DNA from: Corbicula japonica
Taxonomy: Eukaryota; Mollusca; Bivalvia; Venerida; Cyrenidae
Reading direction: 5' to 3'
NCBI GenBank assembly: GCA_038501625.1
Contig: JAZAYU010000062.1
Location: 3,324,460 to 3,388,459 of the forward strand
Length of the DNA: 64,000 nucleotides
Shown in pieces: positions 1 to 11,440 of this stretch (the first letter of the stretch is position 1; every line of letters begins with the position of its first letter). A model generated the notes under the pieces. It was not told where the DNA came from. It ran no database searches and saw only the letters and a list, made by a program, of their open reading frames with translations. The position numbers were made by a program, and so were the translations under genes.

Positions 1-105
1 ATTGGCTGAAATGATGCCATTTCAGCCAATCAGATGCTCAAGATTTAAGACTGGTTTCAATGCTTAGATATATAACATTGAGCACTGGTGTCTTCAGGAC
101 CATAT
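1..105 (+). repeat. Palindromic repeat R2, truncated by the window edge
   Basis: Right half and centre of the hairpin repeat seen complete at 10121-10256: ATTGGCTGAAAT, then CATTTCAGCCAATCAGATG, CAAGATTTAAGACTGG and a diverged end with AGCACTGGTGTCTTCAG. The rest of 106-754 shows no gene. It has CRE-like TGACGTCA-related motifs near 140-170 and a poly-C run near 532-545. Confidence 0.7.
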
Positions 106-754
106 TATGATAATTAGCGATGTCGTCTGCTCAGCTTTATGACGTCATTTAAAGTATTGACGTCAGCTTCACGAAGACCAATTTCCACGTGACGTGCGCC
201 ATATAAAGACAACGATTGATTGCCACATTCAAGAGTAAAATCATCTAAAAGAAAGATATTTTTAACATTATTTTTTGGATAAATTTGTGCGTTTTATAGC
301 AATCGGTTCGTTCCAAAGAGCATAATATATTTAATAAAATATAATATACAGTACAAACATAAAAAGTACTGTTTATTTCTTATTTTAACGTTACGATCGC
401 GATTCGATGTTTTGATATACTGGTCTGGTCTCATATTATATATACTTGCAGATAAATCCAACATTACCATCACCGGAAGTTTACAGAAGAATTTTCTCGC
501 TACGGTAACGTTTGTGCGCGATCCCCAAACCCGCCCCCCCCCCCCGCGATTAAAAAAGGGGTATCTTTTTAAATCCCTATACTATCACGATCATTTCTAC
601 CTTACATGAAGTTCAGACAAATCATACATTGCAACTGAGTAATGTTTTTATTGAATGAAAGAAAAGTTTAGTTTTATAAATTATTTGAATGGCACACAGA
701 CAATAATTTCTTTAAGAAATTCCAAATATGACAATGGAACAGTTTATTTCTCAG

Positions 755-3700
755 GAAACATTCTGATGGTCGCCTCGGGTTTGCATCAGAAACATACAGA
801 CAGACACACAGAGGCAGTTGCTAGCTTAGCATTAGACCTTCGTGATCGAGTGAATTTGATACAAGTACAGCAAGCCTATGGAGAAAAAGTTAAACTGAAA
901 ATCGGAATTTGTACAGGTAAGTGAAGAAAACTCTGTGTTCATTTGATTTGTTTTCGTTTTTGTACTGGCGTTTGCATTTTTACGGTCTTTATTACATGTA
1001 ATACATAAAAAATCTAATATCAGGAATTATCAGTAATTTTCCGCCTTGAAAAAAGGTTAGCCAACGGTTAAAATGCTCTACATGCGCCGCTCAATGAGTC
1101 GTGCACAATGTTGTAGGATAGTCCAACCGCATGTCTAACGACGTTTAATTTGGCTAGATCTCCAAAGGTAACATTTTTCATGCCATTTCGCGTGTTCCAC
1201 GTGTTACAACCATTTATGAAGAAGCACACATACCCGTGCTCAAGGTATTTTCGACATTCTCTTGATTTATAAAAGAGTGAAATATGCATATCAGGAATGG
1301 CCACATCCAGCAGACACAGCCTCCACACACAGCCAAACGGTAGAGAGGGAGCATGGTATTACAATCAGTTTCAATATGGACGCCACAAACAATTAGCGAA
1401 GGTGAGAACCCGATGGGTAATCGCCTTGGAACGGTAAGTGGCAAAACAATTTGCCACTGGGGGTTTAGACCAGTATTTAGGGTGCAACAACATCACACTT
1501 GCCCCAACAGGTTCTGGTATCACAAAACAAGTACAAGTTCTAATGGTGAAATAACTCCAATAACCCATTAGCTCAACAATGTTGCATGCAAAAGCACACA
1601 AAAATATAAATTGTAAGAAGCTAATATCACTGAAAAGCCAAAGGGGCGGGCACTCAATGATCTTACCGAGACCAGAGTACCTGGAGTCAAATCAGCAAGA
1701 ACACGATGACAGGAATAAAAGTAACAAATCGAGCTTCTAGGTTCTTTTAAAATAACATTTTCCCTACAAACCATAAACTCTTAAACCTCTGCCACAGTCG
1801 TGCAACCAAAGTGGTAAGCATAATGATCAACTGTAGATGGGTTAATTACCAGGCATGCAGAGCGCTGCAGAATATCATGTTGGTAGTTCTTACAAATAAC
1901 CGGGAGAAATTAACACTGCCTTTCATTTTCTTAAGTATATGGGTGAACATTGATATTCAGCAGAAATTCAGCCAGGAACTGAATAGTGTTTCGCGAAATC
2001 GACATTGCTCCCTCATCAAAGGCACATAAGGCCAAGAAGACCACGAAGCCGAAACAGCCAGCCACTCATGCAAGAAATTATCATAAATTAACGTCTTTCA
2101 AATATTGCAAGTAAAATATCATTGTGTGAAATTGCTTGCAATTATTTCTGAATTGATATGGAACAAAATGTCTTTTTTGCTTAACTCCATGTGTACTAGC
2201 ATGTTATCATTGTGTTTTTGTATTTTAAACCATTTGCTAAAAGATGTTTAATGATTCGGTTTTCAATGTTGAGTGTTTATTAAAGTCAACATATCATTTC
2301 TTTTCAAAAGGACCTAATACATCGCTGAAGAATTATTTGTTTTTACAACAGGTCCGGTTATTGCCGGTGTGGTTGATGGAAAGTTGCCAAGGTACTGTCT
2401 ATTTGGAGAAACCGTCACAGAAGCTCAAGATATGATGGACACATGTCTGCGTATGTTTGGTTTCTTTTCAATCTTATTGATATATTTTGACAAATGATTA
2501 TTGATTTACAGCTATTCCTCCATTAATTGATATATAAAATAAAGAAAACATAGAGAATAAAAACACAAACACACATTGTGTATCATTCCCAGCAAACTCA
2601 CAGGTACATCTTCAGTACGGTAAATGGTTCTAGGTTATGGTAAAAAACGATTTTTGAGAAGAATTGATTCGTAGCGACTTATATTAGTTTTCAAGGGATT
2701 AAAACATCACCTTCTTCCTTTTTTGGGGAGTTGGTTGGTGAAAGGTGAAGGACATACAACATTCATGATAAAGTTCATTTTGGGCGCGTCACGGGAAACG
2801 GTACATTCGGGCATTTGACGTTAATTCTTGAAATGACGTCATTAAGTTGAGCAGATGACATTATTTATTATATTATTATTATTTATTTCGTGGTAAAAAT
2901 ACAATTATGTTGTCAAAATGTGTAACAAAGTTGCCAATATATTTTGAGAAAATAATAGATAATTGATAAGATCTTTCCAAATATAGTAACAACTAAAATG
3001 TCTAAAAATAAACCAAATGCACCCGATATAGAAGTAAGTTTGTATGCACTAACCCTGTAGATAATGGTACGGTAAATATAGATAACCTTTCGCTACTACT
3101 TTTAGATAATTATTGTTTTTGAGTAAAAAGCATTTTTATTGACACGTGCAAAAATCATTTGCGCTCTGATTGATAAAACTACTGCTGATCAAAGCGAAAG
3201 CGGTGGATTTAATGCTTGTTTTGCTTGTCGCATTATTGTCATTACAGTTCCATTTAGGTATGAAGGATAACAGCGGTTGTCCATAAATGAATCCAAAATT
3301 AGGATCGATTAAGTTGATCAAAGATAAAACAAGGCAAACAGATAGAAAATAGAAAGCATTTTTACAAACGTTCTCTTATATGTATGGTCACCAAAAAAAA
3401 TATAATCGAAAATTTACAAAATATCATACTAATTAAAATCACTCTCAATAACATCACAAAAGATCGCCGTTTGTTTACTTTCAAAGTTTCCTTTCATCTG
3501 TATCTAGATAATTATTTTTATGGCATACTTTTATGAAGATTTGTACTGATGTTTAAGCTTCATTGGCCTTAAAGGAAATAAAGGAAATCGAATTGATGCC
3601 AGTTGAAATATCAAATGTTAAAGCATTTGAAAAAATGATAAGAGCGCTTCAATAGATATGTTCTTTTGTCTTTATAAGGGGAAAATGTTAATTTATGTGA

Positions 3701-6700
3701 TAAACCAAGAATCACAATTGAAGAGAAATATATAAAAAAAACTTCGTTGTTAATGAGGCTACCTTCGGTTTATAAAACAATTACTTCCATAAGCGAAACA
3801 CTGAAATATACATATCAGGAATTGCCACAAATCCTCCCCACGCAGCCGATAAGTAGAAAGGAAAATAGAGCAAGGGTTAACATAGTGATCAGTTTCAAAT
3901 AAGATACCACAAACAATTAAAAGGGGTAACCTTAGGGGGGAACTAGCTTAGAACGTTCAGTGGCAAAACAAATTATCATTTGGAGTTAAAACGTGGTTCT
4001 CTGGTGCACAAACCTCACACTTGCTCAAACATGTTCTCATACTAACAAAAACGTACAAGTTGTGCAAGTAAGCTTCAACTCACCCATCAGTTGAAATTTT
4101 GAACAAATTAAACATAAAAAACTAATAGCATAGTCAAGCAAAAAGGTGGGTATTCGATGACATTACCGAGACCGGAGTCCTTGGTATCAAATCAGCAGGA
4201 ACACGATGACAGGAATAAAAGAAACAGATCTTGCTTCTTTGTTCTTAAACAATATTTCTCTATAAATATGTATCCATAAACTTTCATAAACTCTAAGACC
4301 CCTGCTAAATAATAACCAGCAATCAGCCTGTCTAAGAAATTTCAGCATTCAGTAGGATTGTCGCTCTGCGTCATCATGTTTCTTCCGTAAATAAAACGGA
4401 CCTTTAAATTCGATTGTAATATATATATTATTTTGAGAATTAATGTTTGTAAAATCTATATATCTCCTTTCAGCTTTACAAATACAACTCTCAGAAAGTA
4501 CATACAAACAACTATCGAGATATAAAAACTTCCTTATGCGGGAAAGAGACGATATTCCTAAAAAGGTAATTATTCTTTTTTATTTCATTGCCCTCTCCAT
4601 TTTAGCGACGTAAAATGTAACAATTTTCAATTGAATATGTTGAACTTCATTTTCGGGCAAAAGACATTTTCAGTTATCTTATGTTCCCAGTTTGAAATCA
4701 TGTATTTACCAACAATCTGCAATATGTAAAAATCAATACCCCTTACATATTCAAGTAACAATACGAAAAGACAGGTGTATGAAGAAAGGATCTACAAACA
4801 TGTTTAAGTACTTTCAGATTGAATTGGTATTTGATGGTTTTCGTTTGGGTATGGAAAACAGTTGGGTTGTTTAAACAAACAAACTGTTTTCATATCCAAA
4901 TGAAAACCATTAATTATTGATTTAATTATTATATTTAAACACGAATATACTTTCATTTATACAGAAATTATAAGATGAATTTACGAAATTACGGCTTCCT
5001 CGAATGGCTGTTGAAACAGCCACGTTGACGACATAGTGAATGACGGCACCCTTTTTCGCAGCAACTCGTTAAAAAACGTGCGTGCTGTTTGACGTCACAC
5101 GTCAAAACATTGTGCACAGTCCAATAAATTCTGAGCGGCTTTACTAAAACCACGTCTCTGAAAGAAATACGTCACACTGCGTACTATCAGAAAGTACGGT
5201 TCGTTAGGTGTATAAGAGTTCATCGTAGTGGACGGAAGTGAAGTAAATATATAAAAACAAACAATTTGCTACAATAATTAAAATAACTTAATTGCATTAT
5301 GTAACAATTTTCAGATGAGACTAACATTCATTTTATAGAAAACAGACATTATTTTCTGATAAATATAACACACAGAGAATAAAATAAAAATGGCATTAAT
5401 GATAATGTTATCCAGTAGAGAGAGATCGACTTGATTAGGTCTTGCCAGTCCGCCAGGTTTAATTATCAGGAGACCACATTACACGCGATATTTAAAGGTT
5501 TGATTTTCTCTTGCATATGTTTTCTCGGTTAGACTTTGAAGCTTGTCTATGATTAAATTATGAGGACGCGTGACCATTATTTGCTTAAGGCTTTCTATAA
5601 ATGTCTCCTAATAGACCAAAATAGATTTTAGCCAAACCTATTCGCAATACATAATTACATATTTACATTCCTATTGACTTCTTCGTTTAAAAAAATTCGG
5701 TTCATTTTGCATGAACCGCATGACCCGTAATGACGTCAGTAACGTCATGGCTGTTACTATTGAAAACTCCCACGTATTACTCCCCCTTTTCACTTAATAC
5801 TAATTTTTGAAAGCGTTCGACTTAAGTTTATTTAAAGAAAAAATGAATAAATTGTAAATATAAGTAATGATTCTTATTTTGGTGCGGTTCATGCAGATTA
5901 GACGTGCACGCGCGCTTTATGGATTTGCCAGCTCTCGCGTGCACGTCCAATCTGCATGAACCGCACCAAAATAAGAATCATTCCTTAAATGTTCATTTAT
6001 GGTTGTAAGAAAAATGTTAACAGCAAGGATAGTTTGTGCAAGAACCAACGGATACTTCTGGTATATGAAGCAAGTGTCTTTATGTGAGGGTGAAAAAACT
6101 GATTTTGAGCAAAAGTAGCCGCATAACGGTATCTTTACCGAATGTCTCATGCAAGATACTTTTTCTTGCACACCTGTTCTGCTCATAGCATTTGTGTATA
6201 TGTATAAAAACTTAATTTTGTTTCCTTATGCTGAAAAGTTTTCTCAAACATTCAAAGACAAATTCACACTTTCAAACAAAAGTTGTCTTTGAATGTTTGA
6301 GAAAACGGCACCCAAAGCGAGTGATTTTGTGTGTGCAAGACATCCAAAAGTCGCATGGTATAGCCGCCCAATATAATGAGTTTATGATTGAGCATAGGCA
6401 TGGTTTTTACACTTAAATATTACATAAATCTTTTATACTATGATACAATTCTACAATGTCGCTCTTTAACAAAATGATCGCGAAACTATTTCCCGCCGAT
6501 GACGTTACGTATCATATCCGACGTCGCGATGATACACAGACGCTATTCATTTTGATCAATATTCCTTTTTCAAGGTAAATAGCACTCTATGCGTTAGGAC
6601 ACGTGACCGATTCTCGACCAATTGGAACCACAGAAATAGATTTTTAAGGCGTCAATTAATAGATTTTAAAGTCGCAATCTAATTGGTCACTTATGTTTAT

Positions 6701-6813
6701 ATCTTATATTTCAGAATGGCAACCCAACGAAAACGACATACTGGTTATGTGGAAATTTGAATCACACGTTGACGCAAATAGATCTAGATGTCTCAGAAGC
6801 AACCGAAGCATAA
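755..6813 (+). CDS. Receptor-type guanylyl cyclase, C-terminal exons (predicted catalytically dead)
   Basis: Four exons of a class III nucleotide cyclase domain: 755-916, 2352-2450, 4474-4565 and 6715-6813 (stop TAA 6811-6813). All join in phase with canonical sites: acceptor ttctcag, donor gtaagt, acceptor acaacag, donor gtatgt, acceptor tttcag, donor gtaatt, acceptor tttcag. The encoded sequence has family landmarks in order: [53 protein letters not shown] and TYWL near the C-terminus, matching the domain end of membrane (natriuretic-peptide or retinal type) cyclases. Key residues are changed. The metal-binding Asp of GDAYM is Asn (GNILM), and the catalytic Asn and Arg of TVNTASRM are Thr and Asp (TVTEAQDM). 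The purine-contacting Cys of RYCLFG remains. Frames and splice sites are intact, so this looks like a maintained pseudo-cyclase rather than a pseudogene. Upstream exons (FTDIVGFT, kinase-like and receptor parts) lie before the window. Introns carry R1 copies and foldback repeats. Confidence 0.85.
1272..1885 (+). repeat. Dispersed repeat family R1, long copy
   Basis: About 600 bp, in intron 1 of the cyclase gene. Markers of the family are GAAATATGCATATCAGGAAT near the start, then AGACACAGCCTCC-type sequence, CGCCTTGGAACGGT, GCAAAACAATTTGCCACTGG, ACAAGTACAAGTT, a TACCGAGACCAGAGTACCTGG-like block and GCAGAGCGCTGCAGAAT near the end. At least ten more copies lie in this window in both orientations. 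No protein coding or tRNA-like promoter was seen in it; the class of transposon is unknown. Confidence 0.75.
3795..4330 (+). repeat. Dispersed repeat R1, diverged copy
   Basis: Same order of markers as the copy at 1272-1885: a CATATCAGGAATTGCCACA block, a GTGGCAAAACAAATTATCA block, ACGTACAAGTTGT and CATTACCGAGACCGGAGTCC. It lies in intron 2 of the cyclase gene. Confidence 0.7.
4830..5195 (+). repeat. Dispersed repeat R3
   Basis: Contains GGGTATGGAAAACAGTTGGG with an inverted partner just downstream (AAACTGTTTTCATATCC). A block follows with TGGCTGTTGAAACAGCCACG, GTGAATGACGGCACCC, CGCAGCAACTCGTT, GACGTCACACGTCAAAACA and GTCCAATAAATT. The same blocks occur in reverse order and orientation at 56695-56995, so these are two inverted copies of one mobile repeat. 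Confidence 0.7.
5866..5982. repeat. Hairpin (inverted repeat), ~49-bp arms
   Basis: Left arm starts AATGATTCTTATTTTGGTGC and includes GGTTCATGCAGATTAGACG. The right arm is its near-perfect reverse complement ending in CAAAATAAGAATCATT, with a ~19-bp loop. It is in the last cyclase intron and is probably a foldback-type mobile repeat. Confidence 0.85.
6238..6306. repeat. Hairpin, 24-bp perfect arms
   Basis: GTTTTCTCAAACATTCAAAG at 6238 is matched by CTTTGAATGTTTGAGAAAAC ending at 6306, with a 21-bp loop. It lies in the last cyclase intron. Confidence 0.85.
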
Positions 6814-7436
6814 CGCATCTTTAAAAGTGAGATCTTAATGACTGAAAGAGTGAATTTTCAGTAACGTCATGTCCAATAATTGGCGCATTTTGGGATTTCA
6901 ACACATAAAGGGATTTTTATACCCAACAGAATTAATAGCTTTTATAAAACAAGAATAACTCTGCGTCAGTTTAATAATTTCAACTATAGTTTCGTATTTT
7001 TAGTCGGGGCAAAAGCACTCTAACTTTGAAATGTCTGAAACAATTGGAAAAAATGACCATTTACTGTCCGTGCCTTATAAATACACTTTATTGTTATTAT
7101 CCATTTTTTGACATGTTTCCTAGTAATGAACAATTTTTTATTTAATTTGAAACAAAAAGTGAGGATTGTGAGATTGGGAATACATGAAGTTATTTTCAAT
7201 GTGAAAACCGATAGACTTTTTAAACTATGAGCGTCAAAATGAAGGTTGGTTTAAAAAAATGACAATCATAAAATCGGTTGAGCCTTGAGCATGCACATGT
7301 ATAAAGTCGGCGGCAAAAAATATAGCAGTTAAACAAGTTGTTGTTTCGTTTATTTAGAACGTGCCTCAGATGAATATATTGTTCTTAATTTGTTAACACA
7401 CAACGCACTGTAAATAGACAAAAAGGGAACTTTGAA

Positions 7437-7545
7437 AGCCACCGAACACGACAAATATAAAAATATTGCAGGCTCGGTTTGATTGAGCCTGTTCATGGAC
7501 AGTAATGGAAATGCATATTACTGCCCACACAGCCTAGTGAGATGT
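7437..7545 (+). repeat. Dispersed repeat R5
   Basis: Contains GAACACGACAAATATAAAAA, GCAGGCTCGGTTTGATTGAG and GGAAATGCATATTACTGCCC. The reverse complement of the same blocks is at about 43350-43445 in an intron of the DED gene. The flanking stretch 6814-7436 after the cyclase stop is AT-rich 3' UTR or intergenic sequence with nothing else recognisable. Confidence 0.65.
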
Positions 7546-7819
7546 TATTGACTTACTGACTTAAATTTTAGCATGTGTGAAGTCTTGTCTTAAAAGTAAC
7601 TTTTGTTGCTGAGTAACTCTCGTATTCGGCCTCAATAATTTGTAGCTTCTGTGATAAGCTAAAGTATCTTGTAGATTCACGTAAACTTTTGAGACAGCCA
7701 GTGGAGGAAATGGTACAGAGGTCAAACATAAAACAAGTCAGGTAATATAGCTGAAACGGTTCTTTATCTCAACTTCCTTAAATTTGTGGTCCACAAATTG
7801 GTGTTTGTTGGAAAACCAT

Positions 7820-8202
7820 AAGGCATTCACTGACCGTGACGATAAGCGCTGGACCCAAGATCACTATACAAAATCAGGAGACAAGTCTCAAATCTCAAGC
7901 ATCTGACTTTTCGCCATTTCAGAACATCAGATGCTCGAGATTGGAGACTGGTCGCCAATCTTGGTTTCATGATCTTTGGCACTAGAAATCATAGTGCCTC
8001 TCGCTGGGAGCGAACCCGCACCGTCACGGCGAAAGCGCCCTGCCCTGCAATTTCTGCGACGCAACCAACTGAGCTAGCCGGGACAACCCCAAAAAGGTTG
8101 ATCGGATAGCCCTGATATAAGTTACCATCACTGCATGACATCGGTAACGGGATATTTTACTGATAACATTACTGACAGAAGGCATTCACTGACCGTGACG
8201 AT
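7820..8202. repeat. 24-bp direct repeats flanking a repeat cluster
   Basis: The 24-bp sequence beginning AAGGCATTCACTGACCGTGA occurs at 7820-7843 and identically at 8179-8202. Between them lie a degenerate R2 hairpin (about 7858-7975) and a minus-strand tRNA-derived SINE (about 7975-8092). The pair is either a long target duplication around a composite insertion or the ends of one element. Confidence 0.7.
7975..8092 (-). mobile_element. tRNA-derived SINE
   Basis: On the minus strand an A-box-like TAGCTCAGTTGG (8065-8076) precedes a B-box-like GGGTTCGCTCCC (8006-8017), the internal Pol III promoter of a tRNA head. The A-to-B spacing is about 48 bp, longer than in a normal short-armed tRNA, and no clean acceptor stem closes the unit, so a SINE or tRNA relic fits better than a working tRNA. 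Confidence 0.6.
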
Positions 8203-8380
8203 GCACTGCTAAAGATATGCTAGCGTAACAAGCATACTGATGTTACCGACGGATTTTATTTGAAAAAGGTCGCGAGCTTTGAGGAATGTTGTTAACAGAT
8301 TCATTAAATCTTAAAATAAAACTCGTAACCTTTTTGTCTGTGAATTCATTACGCATTATTTTGCTCAAGTAAATGTTTTA

Positions 8381-8570
8381 AGGTTTTTCGCCATTCACCA
8401 TTGCTTTGCCATAGACGAAAAAGAAAAATATAAAAAATCTCGCAAACAGCACAATGCACTTCCAACAAACTTTGCACAAATAAATGCTATAAGTGTATCA
8501 TTACTTTGCATACGTTGAAAATTATTTTTCTTTTTTGTCTCTGGCAAAGCAATGGCGAAAGGCGCAATAC
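8381..8570. repeat. Inverted repeat, ~50-bp imperfect arms
   Basis: CGCCATTCACCATTGCTTTG with AGACGAAAAAGAAAAATA on the left is answered by TATTTTTCTTTTTTGTCTC and GGCAAAGCAATGGCG on the right, around an ~80-bp AT-rich centre. The next kilobase (8571-9125) is AT-rich with no supported gene. Confidence 0.7.
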
Positions 8571-9127
8571 CTTCACAACATTTTAGATATATTGTATATC
8601 AGTGTTATATTGTTTCATGTGTACGATCGGGTTCAAGAGGCTAATATTTCCTTGATATTTTATTTCAGATATTATTTTGTGTTTTTATGTTTGTTTGAAT
8701 TTAGTCAATTATTAATCAAAAACTCAAATAATGATTTAGAGTGTTTCCATCATGGGTAAAACAGTTATTTTGTTGGTTTATTTCATTTTATCAAATGCCG
8801 CTTGGTAGAAAGTTACATGTACCCAGAAATTTAATAAATAAGTATGTTGAATTAAACAGTGGGTTATAGAATAAAATTTTCTGTGGTATTCCGTCGAGTC
8901 TGGTCAGGAAAACGCAATAGTTCAACTTTTACAGATACTTGATGGCCATTTCAAGACCTTTGCTCAAATGTATAACTCACAAAGATCATAATAACATTAT
9001 ATTTTCAAGATATACCAAACAACCTAATCCCGTGGTTTAACCATGTCCTAGCAAAATTAAACGATTGAGTAAGTTTATGAAAGTCACATTTCACTTTACC
9101 CTTAAACACATCAGACTTTCTCTTTAA

Positions 9128-9345
9128 AATAGTGAAAGTATAAAAAAGATATAGAATAGCCACATCCAGAAGACACAGCCTCTCCAAACAGCCAAACGAG
9201 TAGAGAGGAAAAGAGAAATTGGGTTATAAAATGATCAGTTTTAAAATAAAGCCTACAAATAAATAGGTTGAGAACATGAGTTGTTACCGCATTGGAACGG
9301 TCAGTGGCAAAACAATTTTCTAATGGTGGTTAATAGATGTTTTCT
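9128..9345 (+). repeat. Dispersed repeat R1, 5' part
   Basis: Contains a GCCACATCCAGAAGACACAG block, ACAGCCAAACGAGTAGAGAG and TTGGAACGGTCAGTGGCAAA, then loses similarity. From 9346 to 10120 no gene is supported. A short frame at 9520-9726 has a hydrophobic N-terminal stretch followed by a charged tail but no ATG and no splice acceptor. Confidence 0.7.
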
Positions 9346-10120
9346 AAAAAATTTGCTGGGACAGAGAACAAAGACATAACGAGTCTTGAAAGCAAAGATA
9401 ATGAAGCTAGTAATAGCTCATATTCTCTAAGTACTTTGTAATCTTAAAAGCCTTCCCGATAAATACTGATCTGACATGTTTTGACGCCGGTGAGAATTTA
9501 ATGTCTAATGATGAATTAATTGTCGGTATTCTTCAAACTGTTCGTCATTAGCCTATTTGTGCTTTTGCTGATAAAAGAGCAAATAATTTTCAGAAAATCG
9601 AAGGCGAAATGTGAAGAGGACATAATTCTTATGTCTAATTCTACAAATTACGAGAAAATACATCTCGAAAAAGATACCAAGGACACTTTGAAAGACAGCG
9701 AACAAGGATGTGATCATAAGCTTTAATTGAAAATTGAAATATTTTCGCCGTCTAATAATTTTACAAAAAACATGATGTAAGTGTAAAACCGTTATTTCTA
9801 ATCCTTATTTCTCAGCGAAATGAATCGTAAGAACTAAGTTAAATTCAACTGATCATTCTGATGAACCCCAAACAATGTCATTATCTAAAAAAGGAAAATT
9901 GACAATATTAAAATAAAAATTGTCTCTTTTTTCATATTTTGTAGCAGTTACGAATCCATTTCAATTAAAAGATTCGATCAAGAATGTTGTTTGCTTTTTT
10001 GAAATGTAAGCCTTACTAAGTCTGAGTTTATCAGTATATATATTTTGTTGATCCTATATTTAACAAATTATCAGGGTACCTCTAGGTGTGAAAATACAAG
10101 TTTTGTTCTTTTCTGGCCTG

Positions 10121-10256
10121 AAGGTTATAAAACTGAGTTTGGAAACCAGTCTCAAATCTCAAGGATCTGATTGGCTGAAATGGCGACCAGTCGCCATTTC
10201 AGCCAATCAGATCCTTGAGATTTGAGACTGGTTTCCATGCTCAGTTTTATAACCTT
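10121..10256. repeat. Palindromic repeat R2, complete hairpin
   Basis: A 136-bp near-perfect palindrome. Left arm AAGGTTATAAAACTGAG, GGAAACCAGTCTCAAATCTC, GATTGGCTGAAATGGCGACC; the right arm is its reverse complement ending TATAACCTT. There is almost no loop (centre near 10188). Other copies or fragments are at 1-105, 7858-7975, 19083-19219, 29447-29587 and a half copy near 40855-40905. The size and lack of coding capacity suggest a foldback MITE; weak similarity continues outward (GGGCACTG). Confidence 0.85.
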
Positions 10257-10706
10257 GGGCACTGTGCTCTTCAGACAGAGTGTTTTGATAACAGTCCATT
10301 TTGGCTTTGTTCTGTTACAATAGCCATTGTTTATAACACATTCTAATTGTTTGTCCGTATGGGATAAAATAGTTGGCTTCGTTTGTTACATTTGCGACCA
10401 GGAACATTTTATTTTAATTATCAACAAAAATATCTGTCGATTGTTATAATTGTTTTTGTTCATAATCGTAAATACAACCAATCTATGCTGATAAACATAA
10501 AGAATCTACAACCTTACAAATTAGGACCTTTGGAAGAATCAATTTAATCGTTAAAATTCTAAAAAGGAAAATATTATGAAACCCATTACGAGATGTAAAA
10601 TACCAAATGATTAAAAGATCTAAACACAAAAAGTATTTAAATTACAAAGATCTGATTTTTTTGTTCATTTTTGGCTGATGACACGCATACATAGTGGTAT
10701 TGCTCC

Positions 10707-11440
10707 TACTGGGGAGTGAAACCCATACGCGTACTGGGGAGCGAAACCCATACGCGTACAGGGGAGCGAAACCCATACGCTTACTGGGGAGCGAAACCCA
10801 TACGCCTGCTGGGGAGCGAAACCCATACGCCTGCTGGGGAGCGAAACCCATACGCCCACTGGGGAGCGAAACCCATACGCCTACAGGGGAGCGAAACCCA
10901 TACGCCTACTGGGGAGCGAATCCCATACGCCTACTGCAGAGCGAGACCCATACGCTTACTGGGGAGCGAAACCCATACGCTTACTGGGGAGCGAAACCCA
11001 TACGCTTATTGGGGGGGGGGGCGAAACCCATACGCTTACTGGGGAGCGAAACCCATACGCCTGCTGGGGAGCGAAACCCATACGCCTGCTGGGGAGCGAA
11101 ACCCATACGCCTGCTGGGGAGCGAAACCCATACGCCTGCTGGGGAGCGAAACCCATACTCCCACTGGGGATCGAAACCCATACGCCTACAGGGGAGCGAA
11201 ACCCATACGCCTACTGCAGAGCGAGACCCATACGCCTACAGGGGAGCGAAATCCATACGCCTACTGCAGAGCGAGATCCATACGCCCACTGGGGGGGGGG
11301 GCGAAACCCATACGCCTACAGGGGAGCGAAACACATATGCCTACTGGGGAACGAAACCCATATGCCTACTGCAGAGCGAGACCCATACGCGTACTGGGGA
11401 GCGAAACCCATACGCCTTCTGGGGAACGAAACCCATAAGG
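10707..11440. repeat. 25-bp minisatellite, ~29 units
   Basis: Unit GGGGAGCGAAACCCATACGC plus CTACT or CTGCT, repeated head to tail. Variants change the last five bases, replace GGGGA with GCAGA, or expand a G run (two units near 11011 and 11292 carry long G tracts). Because 25 is not a multiple of three, every forward frame reads the same 25-residue cycle without stops, which creates long spurious open frames. No codon-level conservation, start context or splice signal supports translation. Confidence 0.95.

Noticed and set aside
7975..8092. Functional tRNA gene on the minus strand
   Set aside because: A and B boxes are present, but the spacing is long and no acceptor stem could be paired; a SINE head is more likely.
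9520..9726. 68-codon frame with a hydrophobic start and charged tail
   Set aside because: It begins with TTG, has no upstream acceptor or ATG, and shows no similarity I can name.
10707..11440. CRISPR-like array
   Set aside because: Units are contiguous with no spacers, in a eukaryotic genome; it is a minisatellite.
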